Of a stretch of 64,000 nucleotides of DNA, positions 35,525 to 43,472 are shown piece by piece. This DNA is from Paenibacillus jilunlii (lineage in GTDB: Bacteria > Bacillota > Bacilli > Paenibacillales > Paenibacillaceae), in NCBI RefSeq assembly GCF_900102965.1, contig NZ_FNGM01000023.1, positions 1-64,000 on the forward strand, in the 5' to 3' direction. The stretch's first letter is position 1. Every line of letters begins with the position of its first letter. The translations under genes and the position numbers were made by a program. Under the pieces are notes generated by a model. That model was not told the origin of the DNA. It worked only from the letters and a program-made list of their open reading frames with translations, and did no database searches.

Positions 35525-36655
35525 GTGAAAAAAATACTGACCGCTTCCGCTCTCGCCTTGCTAATCGCCGGGTGTGCGGCAGCTCCAACTATAGATTCAG
35601 TATCCGCGGCTGCACCGTTAACACTGTCGGTAGACGGCCAGTCCGTTCTGCCCAAGCTCCACCCTTTTCATTCCGAAGAGTTATTGTATGTTCCGGCCAG
35701 GGCGCTGCTGGAATATTATCCGGGTGAATTGAAATGGGACAATGCACACAAAAAACTCATCTTTACTACTAACAGCTCCCGTACGGTTCTTTCACCGGGC
35801 AGTTCAGCCATACAGGTTCAATATACGCAGACTGACGGAGCTTATGAAGACAAGCTAGAGGGGCCAGTCCTCCTCAAGGAGGGGCATGTGTATGTTTCTT
35901 CGGGGGCCGTTGACCTGCTTACCGGAGCTGTAGCCAAGCTTGCCGCTTCTGGAGGTACCGTAAATATTACATCTGGAGATGTCAGTACATCCGTACGGGT
36001 CCCTAAGGAACCCCTTGCAATTGCAGCGGGAAGCTCCGGTAAGGTCAAGCTGTATGCGGCCCGGAAGGAAGGCAGCACCTATAAAGGGTTCATACTCGAA
36101 GTGAACGGCGGGAAGCACAGCTTTAACTGGAAATCCCCCAGACTGGTGTCATACCCGCCGGAACTTCACTATGCCGATGTGGATGAAGACGGGAAGCCGG
36201 AGGCTATAGTGATCCTAAGTCTTGGTACAGGAACGGGGATTTCTCAGGAGGAGGTCCATGTGGTCAAGCCGGAAGTGTGGAAGGAGATTGCGGTACCCGC
36301 AGCGGAAAAGGCTGCCTCCGCTGCTGTGTCCTCCCAGATTTCGTTGGACAGCGGCGATGTTGTGGTCCGGCTTGAGCTTGCAGGGTCTACTCCATCGAAG
36401 GTTGCCTTAAGGCTTCCCGGCCGTGCGGGGGACGGCGGACTGGATTATTTCGGCAAGCAGGCAGGAATCGGAGCGGTTACCTATTATAAAGTAGCAAATG
36501 GCAAGCTGAAGGCTGAAACCAGCCTAAGTGTGGGAATGCTGGAGAGCATGGGGAGACTTATGCTGGACTACAAGCGGGGCGGAACAGGACTGATCCTCGA
36601 CTCGATCAAGTTTGAACCCCATGACACCACTGAGCAGTATGTGGAGAAGGAGTAG
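35525..36655 (+). CDS. Lipoprotein with copper amine oxidase N-terminal-like domain
   Basis: A 376-residue lipoprotein starting at a GTG with GGAGGT seven bases upstream. Signal peptide MKKILTASALALLIAGC ends at the lipidated Cys17. Residues about 40-110 (LSVDGQSVLPKLHPF ... LLYVPARALLEYY) resemble the stalk-like copper amine oxidase N-domain widespread in Paenibacillus secreted proteins. Residues 175-280 contain ADVDEDGKPEAIVILS, an FG-GAP/VCBS-like acidic loop. The function is unknown. The downstream TatD-like gene begins seven bases after its stop. Confidence 0.82.
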   Translation: MKKILTASALALLIAGCAAAPTIDSVSAAAPLTLSVDGQSVLPKLHPFHSEELLYVPARALLEYYPGELKWDNAHKKLIFTTNSSRTVLSPGSSAIQVQYTQTDGAYEDKLEGPVLLKEGHVYVSSGAVDLLTGAVAKLAASGGTVNITSGDVSTSVRVPKEPLAIAAGSSGKVKLYAARKEGSTYKGFILEVNGGKHSFNWKSPRLVSYPPELHYADVDEDGKPEAIVILSLGTGTGISQEEVHVVKPEVWKEIAVPAAEKAASAAVSSQISLDSGDVVVRLELAGSTPSKVALRLPGRAGDGGLDYFGKQAGIGAVTYYKVANGKLKAETSLSVGMLESMGRLMLDYKRGGTGLILDSIKFEPHDTTEQYVEKE

Positions 36656-36662
36656 TGCGGCG

Positions 36663-37442
36663 ATGATTGACGCTCATATTCATCTGGAGCAATATCAGGA
36701 TTCTGAGCAGAAGGCCATGCTGCTTGGGTTGCCTGAGCAAGATATCCAATCGCTCATTGCAGTCTCGATGAACCTCGACTCCTGTATGCGCACACAAGAA
36801 ATCGCCGCCCGGTATCCGGGCCGGGTAAAACCGGCCTACGGATTTCACCCGGAGCAGCCGGCTCCAACGGAAGCTGAACTTGCGGCACTGTTGAAATGGA
36901 TCAGTCAGCATGCGGGGGAGATGGCGGCTGTAGGCGAGATCGGGCTTCCCTACTATTCAAGAGCTGAGGCGCTGGCACGCGGGGAAGCTTTTGAGATGGA
37001 GCCTTACCTTTGGGTACTCGATAACCTGCTTGCTCTGGCAGCCCGCCTGAACAAACCAGTGGTGCTGCATGCGGTCTACGAGGACGCCATTACCGCCTGC
37101 AATCTGCTGGAGAAGCATGGCATTACCAGAGCGCATTTTCATTGGTTCAAAGGTCCGGAAGAAGCGGTCATGCGCATGATTGAACGCGGCTATCATATTT
37201 CCTTCACCCCGGATATTGTATATGAGCCGGAAATCCGGGAGCTGGCACGGCGCTACCCGCCGGGGCTGGTCATGGCCGAGACGGACGGGCCTTGGCCGTT
37301 CGAAGGCCCTTTTGCCGGACGTCCAACCCGCCCGGCAATGGTTCACAGCGTCGCAGCCGCCTGGGCGGAGCTGCAAGAATATTCTGCCGCCCAGGCGAAG
37401 GCGATGCTGACCGCCAATACGGTACGCTTTTATCAGCTGTAG
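36663..37442 (+). CDS. TatD-family metal-dependent hydrolase
   Basis: A 259-residue TIM-barrel hydrolase. It opens with MIDAHIHLE (metal-binding HxH), followed by YGFHPEQP, GEIGLPYY (metal-bridging Glu), VVLHAVYED, HFHWFKG and MAETDGPWPF (metal-binding Asp). The motif set fits TatD, whose members act as 3'-5' nucleases or related hydrolases. AAGGAG lies at the end of the upstream gene about 12 bases before the ATG, so the two are probably cotranscribed. The exact substrate is unknown. Confidence 0.88.
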   Translation: MIDAHIHLEQYQDSEQKAMLLGLPEQDIQSLIAVSMNLDSCMRTQEIAARYPGRVKPAYGFHPEQPAPTEAELAALLKWISQHAGEMAAVGEIGLPYYSRAEALARGEAFEMEPYLWVLDNLLALAARLNKPVVLHAVYEDAITACNLLEKHGITRAHFHWFKGPEEAVMRMIERGYHISFTPDIVYEPEIRELARRYPPGLVMAETDGPWPFEGPFAGRPTRPAMVHSVAAAWAELQEYSAAQAKAMLTANTVRFYQL

Positions 37443-37503
37443 CGGATGCCATGACCAGGTTAGACTTTCACCGATACACCAAGCCAGGCAATAAGCCTTC
37501 GTA

Positions 37504-38784
37504 TTAGCTGCGCTTGATTGCCAGACGGTAGCCAAGGTTCATGACAAAATTATAGACCGGATGTGTTCTGGACACCCGCATCCGGCGGATGAACGAAGGC
37601 AGTGAATAGAAGCGCCGCCGGAAATCGAGATAACCCTCATACAATTGCGCGGGGGTCATGCCGAGGGGATGGAATACCACATCGGTTTTGCCGTTATAAA
37701 GGCTCCAATCCTCGTTCAGCAGACGCTGCTCCCGCTTCATCTGGGCGTACACCGGTGTCCGGGGCAAGGGTGTCAGCAAGCTGACCGTCACTCCGTCAAT
37801 CCCCAGTGCCTCGCAGCCCTCAAGGGTCTGCCGGAAGGAATCCGGCGTATCCTCATCGAACCCGAACACAATGCCGGCCTGGATCATGATGTTATGCCGG
37901 TGCAGCTTGCCGATAATGTCCTGGTAGGCACCCACCCGGTTCATTCCTTTGTTCACACCCCGGAGTGCTGCTGGCGAGAAGGATTCCAGGCCTACGAACA
38001 GGTACAGGCAGCCTGCGGCACTGGCTTTGGCCAGCAGTTCATCGTTGTTGCAGTCAGCCAGGGTCACCTGTGCCGCCCATTTTTTGCGCAGCGGCCGCAG
38101 CTGCTCCATCACCTCTATGGCATGGGCTTTGTCTGCAAAAAAGTTGTCGTCCCAAAACACAAAAAAACGCGATTTCATCAGGGAAATCTCATGAATCACT
38201 TCACCGACCGGACGGGTACGGAACCGGTTGTGGTAAATTTGCTTCAAGTTACAATAAGAACAGTTGTAGGGGCACCCGCGGGTGGAGAATACGGCACCCT
38301 TCATCAGCGAGTTTCTATGCAGGAGATCCCATCTGGGCAACGGCAGGTTCGTCAGCTCAGGAATGGCTTCCGAACGGTACTCGGATTGATATTTTCCCAG
38401 ATAAAAATCCTCCAGCAGCTGCGGCCATGTGGCCTCTGCTTCTCCAATGACGATGATGTCGCAGTGCTCCGACACCTCCTCCGGCAGCAGTGTGGCATGA
38501 GGACCGCCCATCACAACCTTGGCTCCATCCGCCTGAAATCTCTCCGCCATCCTGTAGCAATGCCCGCTGTTCGGCGTATTTACTGTGATCGCTACCAGAT
38601 CGAACTTTTGGTTATAAGGGATCTGCTGCTGATATTCGTCCACAAGCGTAATTTTGTATTTTGCTTCATCTATGAAACCAGCCAAATAAGGCATCGTAAT
38701 CTGCACAAAATTGTTGAACTGCTTTCTCCGGAAGCGATTGATCTTCTGATTCTCCGGCTGGATCAGCAGTATGCTTTTTCTCAT
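37504..38784 (-). CDS. B12-binding-domain radical SAM protein
   Basis: A 426-residue enzyme. An N-terminal cobalamin-binding-like Rossmann domain spans about 1-140 (LVAITVNTPNSGHCYRMAE, GGPHATLLPEE). A radical SAM barrel follows with the cluster motif CPYNCSYC (Cys171, 175, 178). The B12 domain lacks an obvious DxHxxG histidine, so cobalamin may bind base-off/His-off or not at all. Relatives include BchE-like and methyltransferase-type enzymes; the substrate is unknown. The ATG at 38784 is chosen because the longer frame adds unrelated residues. It follows the phosphatase gene by 32 bases. Confidence 0.87.
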   Translation of the reverse strand: MRKSILLIQPENQKINRFRRKQFNNFVQITMPYLAGFIDEAKYKITLVDEYQQQIPYNQKFDLVAITVNTPNSGHCYRMAERFQADGAKVVMGGPHATLLPEEVSEHCDIIVIGEAEATWPQLLEDFYLGKYQSEYRSEAIPELTNLPLPRWDLLHRNSLMKGAVFSTRGCPYNCSYCNLKQIYHNRFRTRPVGEVIHEISLMKSRFFVFWDDNFFADKAHAIEVMEQLRPLRKKWAAQVTLADCNNDELLAKASAAGCLYLFVGLESFSPAALRGVNKGMNRVGAYQDIIGKLHRHNIMIQAGIVFGFDEDTPDSFRQTLEGCEALGIDGVTVSLLTPLPRTPVYAQMKREQRLLNEDWSLYNGKTDVVFHPLGMTPAQLYEGYLDFRRRFYSLPSFIRRMRVSRTHPVYNFVMNLGYRLAIKRS

Positions 38785-38816
38785 AGCCCACCTGCCTGCT
38801 CTTAATGATGTAAGCA

Positions 38817-39401
38817 TCAGTCACTAAGCGGCATTCTTTGCACGTGACTAAGCAGTCCATCCTTCATTTCCATATGGTAAATATCCGGTTTGTTCAGCTG
38901 CAGCAAAAAATCCAGCCCGTATTCCTCAGCAAATTCATTCATCATCAGCGTCATGACCATCCCGTGGGTGCCGATCACGATCCTCTCGTCCGGATGATTC
39001 CGCAGAATCTCCTTCAACGCCTTAACAGCCCGCTCTTTGCAGGCCCGGTTCGACTCCCCGCCGTCTTCCAGCACAAAATCCGGCTCCGCGAACATTTGCT
39101 CCAGAAAAGGATACAGCTCCGGGTCCTGCAGCGTACGGTCGTCTTCCGTCCAGCATTTTTCTTTTAAATCCTCGACCTTATGGATCTCTTGGCCCAACAC
39201 CCCGGCCAGTCCCGCAATCGTATCTACTGCCCGGGTATACGGACTGCTGTATAGGGCATCTATGCCTTCACCCAGCAGCCGCTGCGTTACTCTCTGCGCA
39301 TCCTTTTTACCCTGAGCTGACAGGATACGCGATCTTTCATTGCCTGATGTTTTGAGCGAATCTCCATGCCGCACCATGTAAATATAAGTAGTCGTTGTCA
39401 T
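38817..39401 (-). CDS. Histidine phosphatase superfamily protein
   Basis: A 194-residue phosphoglycerate-mutase-like phosphatase. MVRHGDS near residue 9 carries the phospho-accepting His of the RHG motif, SSPYTRAVDT the second Arg, and IGTHGMVM the second catalytic His. AGGAGG lies five bases before the ATG at 39401. The extra twelve codons of the longer frame are rejected. It is probably cotranscribed with the radical SAM gene. It could act on a phospho-sugar or other small phosphate ester; the identity is not deducible. Confidence 0.9.
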   Translation of the reverse strand: MTTTTYIYMVRHGDSLKTSGNERSRILSAQGKKDAQRVTQRLLGEGIDALYSSPYTRAVDTIAGLAGVLGQEIHKVEDLKEKCWTEDDRTLQDPELYPFLEQMFAEPDFVLEDGGESNRACKERAVKALKEILRNHPDERIVIGTHGMVMTLMMNEFAEEYGLDFLLQLNKPDIYHMEMKDGLLSHVQRMPLSD

Positions 39402-39481
39402 TTCAACCTCCTGAAAAATACAAAAAAACAATCCCATTTACATATTCGCCCGGCTGGGCCCGTCTCCTCCATGTAAAAAGG

Positions 39482-39501
39482 AAAAAAGCCCCTGAGGGCT
39501 T
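39482..39501 (-). terminator. Terminator of the MFS gene
   Basis: AAGCCC / GGGCTT stem with a 4-base loop followed by TTTTTT on the minus strand. Confidence 0.7.
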
Positions 39502-39557
39502 AGGAAGCTTCATCCGAACACTTCAGACATGCACCTGTAGATTCGGGATTCGGTGAA

Positions 39558-40832
39558 CTAACTGTGCTCCACCATGGGCTGCACACTTTCCCGCTTAGCT
39601 TCAGGCCAGAGCACCCGGCCAAAAAGCACTCCGACGAGCCCAAGAAGCACTTGAATCATGCCAAAATTCATGAAGATCCGGCCGGGTCCGGCTACCTCAA
39701 CCAGCCAGCCTCCCAGAAGAGGCGCTGTAATCATCACCAGACCGAGAATGCTGCTCTGGATGCCGAAGATGCGGCCGGTCATGTGGGGCGGGGTTTCTTT
39801 TTGCAGGCAATAATTGAAGGTTACGAAAAAGGTTCCATTCCCCAGCCCCAGTATCCATCCGAACAAAAGCACCCAAATCACAGAAGCCCCCGGTTGAAGC
39901 AGGCCGAGCCCTCCGACGGACCCGCCTATCAGCACATAGCCCATTCCGAGCCGAAGTCCATAGCGGGTTCCGGGTTTCAACTTGCCCAGAAGCAGAATAA
40001 CAGATACGGCTCCGGCACCGGATGCGGCAACCATCCAGCCCAGCAGCGATTCATTCAACGGTGATATCACGCGAAACAGGCTGGTGAACTGAAAATCAAT
40101 GATCTGGATTGCCAGCGCCCCCGTAAGTCCAAAGAGCATCGTATGCAGCAGCAGTCTGCTGCGCAGCATAAAGCCCCAGCCCTCCGCCCACATCGTGCGC
40201 AGTGGAACCCGTCCTTCCTGCACCTCCACCGCCGGGTGTTCATCCCCGGTATGGATGTTTTTTACGGAGAGCAGCAGCAGATAAGAGCCTACCCGGAATA
40301 TGGCGTTCAGCAGGATGCACCACTGCGGACTGAGCAGCGTAAGTGCTACACCACCCAGCAGGGGACCGGCGATTTTGGAGCCCTGGTTGACGATCCCGTT
40401 CAGCGAGGTGGCCTGAAGCAGCTGATCCTCTCTGACAATGCTGCGGGTCATGGACTGCTGGGCCGGAACATTCAGCGTGGAGAGCGCCGAGCGCAGCGCC
40501 AGCAGCGGCAGCAGCCACACCATATTGGGTGCGAACAGCACCAGTACGGTCAGGATCGCAGTAAGCAGATCACAAGTGCGCATCAGCTTCAGCTTGTTCA
40601 GCCGGTCGGCGGCCACTCCGGCCACGGAGCCGAGCAGAACGCTTGGCAGCGCGACCGCTACCGGAATCAGCGCCAGCATCAGCGGACTGGCATGCCAGCG
40701 GTAGCCCACCAGGACCTGAATCGCCAGCGAATCGAACCAATCCCCGAAGGCTGCTGTGGCGTAGGCACTGTACACGCGCATATAAACTTTGTTGTGCAGC
40801 AGGCTTTTCCCCTGCTTAATAGAAGCTTCCAT
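39558..40832 (-). CDS. MFS exporter (MFS_3 / EntS-MefA-like)
   Basis: A 424-residue, 12-segment transporter. AFGDWFDSLAIQVLVGY in helix 1, AGVAADRLNKLKLMRTCD (motif A region) and GIVNQGSKIAGPLLGG in helix 5 match the branch holding macrolide pump MefA and siderophore exporter EntS. GGAGG lies before the ATG. It sits 85 bases downstream of a winged-helix regulator gene on the same strand, which suggests control by or cotranscription with that regulator. The substrate is unknown. Confidence 0.9.
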   Translation of the reverse strand: MEASIKQGKSLLHNKVYMRVYSAYATAAFGDWFDSLAIQVLVGYRWHASPLMLALIPVAVALPSVLLGSVAGVAADRLNKLKLMRTCDLLTAILTVLVLFAPNMVWLLPLLALRSALSTLNVPAQQSMTRSIVREDQLLQATSLNGIVNQGSKIAGPLLGGVALTLLSPQWCILLNAIFRVGSYLLLLSVKNIHTGDEHPAVEVQEGRVPLRTMWAEGWGFMLRSRLLLHTMLFGLTGALAIQIIDFQFTSLFRVISPLNESLLGWMVAASGAGAVSVILLLGKLKPGTRYGLRLGMGYVLIGGSVGGLGLLQPGASVIWVLLFGWILGLGNGTFFVTFNYCLQKETPPHMTGRIFGIQSSILGLVMITAPLLGGWLVEVAGPGRIFMNFGMIQVLLGLVGVLFGRVLWPEAKRESVQPMVEHS

Positions 40833-40917
40833 CTGTCATTCCTCCAGCTTGCATTTAGAATCATAGAACAGGTTCATTCGTATGACCCTACTGTAACGGG
40901 GAATTGTCAGAGAATGA

Positions 40918-42072
40918 TCAGAGGGATTTCAGGACCTGCTGCAGTGTGTCCTCCAGAGAGGGGTTGAACCGGTTCAGCCCGGATTGTTCCAGCTCTGCCA
41001 TAAATATTTCTTCATATTTATGCTGCAGCGCTTTTGGGGGCGGGAACATACGGCAATAATGCACAATCCGGTACAGCGCATATAGCCGCAAAGGAATGAA
41101 TCCGGACATCTCCAGCACCTGCAGCCCCTCACTGAGCAGGTTCTCTGCCTCACGCCATTGTTCCAGCCGCAAACACCAGAGGCCCTTCACCACTTTATAG
41201 CTCCCGATTTCCCGGAGAAAAGGCTTTTCCTGCAGAATGACGCCAATCGCTTCATCCATCCGCTTAAGCTCCTCATCTCCGGTACCGGCCACCAGATGCA
41301 CGAACAGCTCCGTAATCAACGTCACGGGAATGAAATTGTCATAACCAAGCTCAGCAATGACCTGATGAGAACGTTTCAGACGCTCCAAGGCCCGCTCCGG
41401 TTGTCCCGCAAGGGTGAATAGGTCCAGAATGGTGAGAATCTCCAGCTCCAGCTGATAGTTAGGGTACAACAGCTTCTGCTCAATCACCTGCTCGCAATAT
41501 GCAAGCCGCTCCTTGGGATCACCGGATAAAAAGTAGAAGATCATCAGATAAAATAGCCGTTCCTTGAGCGGAACTTCATCCGTATGCAGCAGCCATTCCA
41601 AATCTCCCTGCACAAAATGAATGACCATGGTATACACCGAGTCCAGCTCATAGCCAAGTATATCCTGCTGACGCGCTAGTGTTACCATGGATTTGCCCTG
41701 GCCGTATACATGAAATTTGGAAAATACGCTGCGCATGGTTTCCCGCAGCTCCGGGTCATTCATTGCGGGATTTAGGGCTACGCCGGCAGGTGTACCCGGA
41801 ACGGCAAGACTGTAGCCAAACCCCCGGACAGTCTTGATGTCCAGGCCGCTGAGGACGTGCAGCTTTTTGCGCAGGCGGTAGATATGGTCGTCCACCGTAC
41901 GTTCTACCGGATATTCCATCGGCCAGACTTGGTCCAGCAGCTGCTCCCGGCTGAAGGTGCGTCCAACATTGCGGTACAGAAACTGCAGAAGAGCGAACTC
42001 CTTGGGCAGCAATGTAACCGTAATCCCGTCTGCCGTAACTTTGTATTCGCTGTTATTTAATTCAAGATGCAT
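40918..42072 (-). CDS. Winged-helix regulator with TPR-like C-terminal domain
   Basis: A 384-residue protein. The N-terminal OmpR/PhoB-type winged helix (about 1-95: LLPKEFALLQFLYRNVGRTFSREQLL ... ERTVDDHIYRLRKKL) has no receiver domain before it. A long helical region (about 110-384) has a repeating TPR-like pattern (AGQPERALERLKRSHQVIAEL; LRLEQWREAENLLSEGLQVLE), which recalls SARP/BTAD-like regulators with an altered order. AGAGG lies before the ATG. It is between a lipoprotein gene and an MFS exporter gene, all on one strand. The signal is unknown. Confidence 0.85.
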   Translation of the reverse strand: MHLELNNSEYKVTADGITVTLLPKEFALLQFLYRNVGRTFSREQLLDQVWPMEYPVERTVDDHIYRLRKKLHVLSGLDIKTVRGFGYSLAVPGTPAGVALNPAMNDPELRETMRSVFSKFHVYGQGKSMVTLARQQDILGYELDSVYTMVIHFVQGDLEWLLHTDEVPLKERLFYLMIFYFLSGDPKERLAYCEQVIEQKLLYPNYQLELEILTILDLFTLAGQPERALERLKRSHQVIAELGYDNFIPVTLITELFVHLVAGTGDEELKRMDEAIGVILQEKPFLREIGSYKVVKGLWCLRLEQWREAENLLSEGLQVLEMSGFIPLRLYALYRIVHYCRMFPPPKALQHKYEEIFMAELEQSGLNRFNPSLEDTLQQVLKSL

Positions 42073-42117
42073 AGCCGAACCTCTTTTCCAAGGATAAGTC
42101 CATGGAAGTATTATAGC

Positions 42118-42828
42118 TTATCCGGCCATATTGTTAATTGAATCCTGTTCAGAAAATACGGAGATATGATCCACCGTACCCGAGGCCTCCGGTATGATAA
42201 ATTTCAGCTCATATTGCTTGCCTGCCTGATACATATAGATTTTATCGCCGCCGTTCACGGCCGTATTCTCTGGTTCGCCAAGCACAGCTTCAATCTCCTT
42301 CAGTGTCAATTTCTGCAGGTTGGCGGCACTGGAGCGGACATCAAAGATCCGGCTGCCTTTGTTGAAGCCGAAGACCACATGTTTTTTGCTGTACGTTGCG
42401 TATATCCCCTTGCCCGCAGCCTCTTTGGTGTCCGGCTCGCCCCATGCAGCCTCCACGTCGTCAATTAATCCGGTGTGTGCGGCATATTCAACATCAGGCA
42501 CTTTGCCCTCCCGGGCCAGTTCAAGGAGCTCTTCAAGCAGCTTACTGCTGTCTTGGGGTTCTGCCGCTGAGGAAGCAGAAGCACCTCCGCCAGCAGCACT
42601 GGGCGAAGCAGTAGACAATGCTTCCGCCGGGGCTGCGGACGGTGCAGAGGAGCTGCTTGCTGCCGGCTGCGGGGCTGCCGGGGCTGCCGGGGCTACCGGG
42701 GCTGCCGTTGCCGAAGCCGCTGCCGGGGAGGCGGTTGCCGCATCGTTGCTGCCGGAGCTGCAGCCGGTAAGGCCCAGCATACCCGCTAATATTAGAATTC
42801 CGGTAATTGTTTTCAATGAGGTTGTCAT
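42118..42828 (-). CDS. YjgB-like (DUF4309) lipoprotein
   Basis: A 236-residue lipoprotein. Lipobox LTGC (Cys 23) is followed by a 65-residue Ala/Pro/Ser tether and a C-terminal DUF4309-type domain (about 95-230: LLELAREGKVPDVEYA, WGEPDTKEAAGKGIYATYSKKHVVFGFNKGSRIFDVRS). GGAGATG lies before the ATG. It is likely the first gene of a unit with the regulator that begins 45 bases downstream. The function is unknown. Confidence 0.88.
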   Translation of the reverse strand: MTTSLKTITGILILAGMLGLTGCSSGSNDAATASPAAASATAAPVAPAAPAAPQPAASSSSAPSAAPAEALSTASPSAAGGGASASSAAEPQDSSKLLEELLELAREGKVPDVEYAAHTGLIDDVEAAWGEPDTKEAAGKGIYATYSKKHVVFGFNKGSRIFDVRSSAANLQKLTLKEIEAVLGEPENTAVNGGDKIYMYQAGKQYELKFIIPEASGTVDHISVFSEQDSINNMAG

Positions 42829-43025
42829 ATTGTTGTCATCTCCTAGAGTAAGTTAGTCTCTCCGTATAGACCGGCTGTTAGTTCAGACGGCTGGCTGCAA
42901 GTAAAGGTTGCAGCAATAAGCCATGGTCCAATGTGTCAAGCAGAAACGGCTTCGCCGTCCTTGACTGAATTCGACAGCCGTTTTGGATTTCTGTTTATCG
43001 CTGCATGGAGGCCCTGTATAGATCG

Positions 43026-43220
43026 TTCGGCAATTCCAAGTGGAAAAAGGGGCACTAATTTGCTCGAACACCCTATTCTCCACAGGCGAAGTGGAAAAAG
43101 GATAACTAATCCGGCTTATTTCGCCCCTGACGAAGGAATATGAATCCATTAAGTTCCCTTTTTCCACTTTAATCTCACAATTGTTGATTTTGAGGAGAAA
43201 TAAGCTCCCTTTTTCCAACT
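43026..43220. repeat. Dispersed 195-bp palindrome-rich element, copy B
   Basis: Begins TTCGGCAATTCCAAGTGG and ends CTCCCTTTTTCCAACT, as in copy A at 10562-10756 and with exactly the same length. Conserved blocks include ATTCTCC, GTGGAAAAAGGATAACTAAT, GTTGATTTTGAGGAGAAATA and the inverted ends. The flanks 42829-43025 and 43221-43421 contain no gene; 43266-43303 is a short GATGCAGAGGCAGA-type hexamer repeat. Confidence 0.72.
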
Positions 43221-43421
43221 AAATAATTTGAACTTAAAAAAGTAGGGATGGAAGCAAGCAGGCCCATCCAGATGCAGAGGCAGAGGCAGATGCGGATGCC
43301 GATATGAGTCTTATGCAAATCTCTTTGAATTAGGCCAGAGTTGAAAAAAGGGAAGTATATAAATTAAATATGGGGCAAGCTTCGCTTCCCCCAAAACATA
43401 TAAATCCTGGCTTATATTTAG

Positions 43422-43458
43422 AAAAAAACACCCCGGCTGCCAAGCAGCCGGAGGTGTT
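43422..43458 (-). terminator. Terminator of the large SLH gene
   Basis: ACACC-CCGGCTGC / GCAGCCGG-GGTGT stem with a 4-base loop and seven T on the minus strand. Confidence 0.88.
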
Positions 43459-43472
43459 AGGGTGAGTTTTAG

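Noticed and set aside
37645-38805. A 386-codon plus-strand frame
   Set aside because: Antisense shadow of the radical SAM gene, with no ribosome binding site and no recognisable domain.
43266-43303. Hexamer-type GATGCAGAGGCAGA repeat
   Set aside because: Short and imperfect; likely simple-sequence slippage with no further structure.
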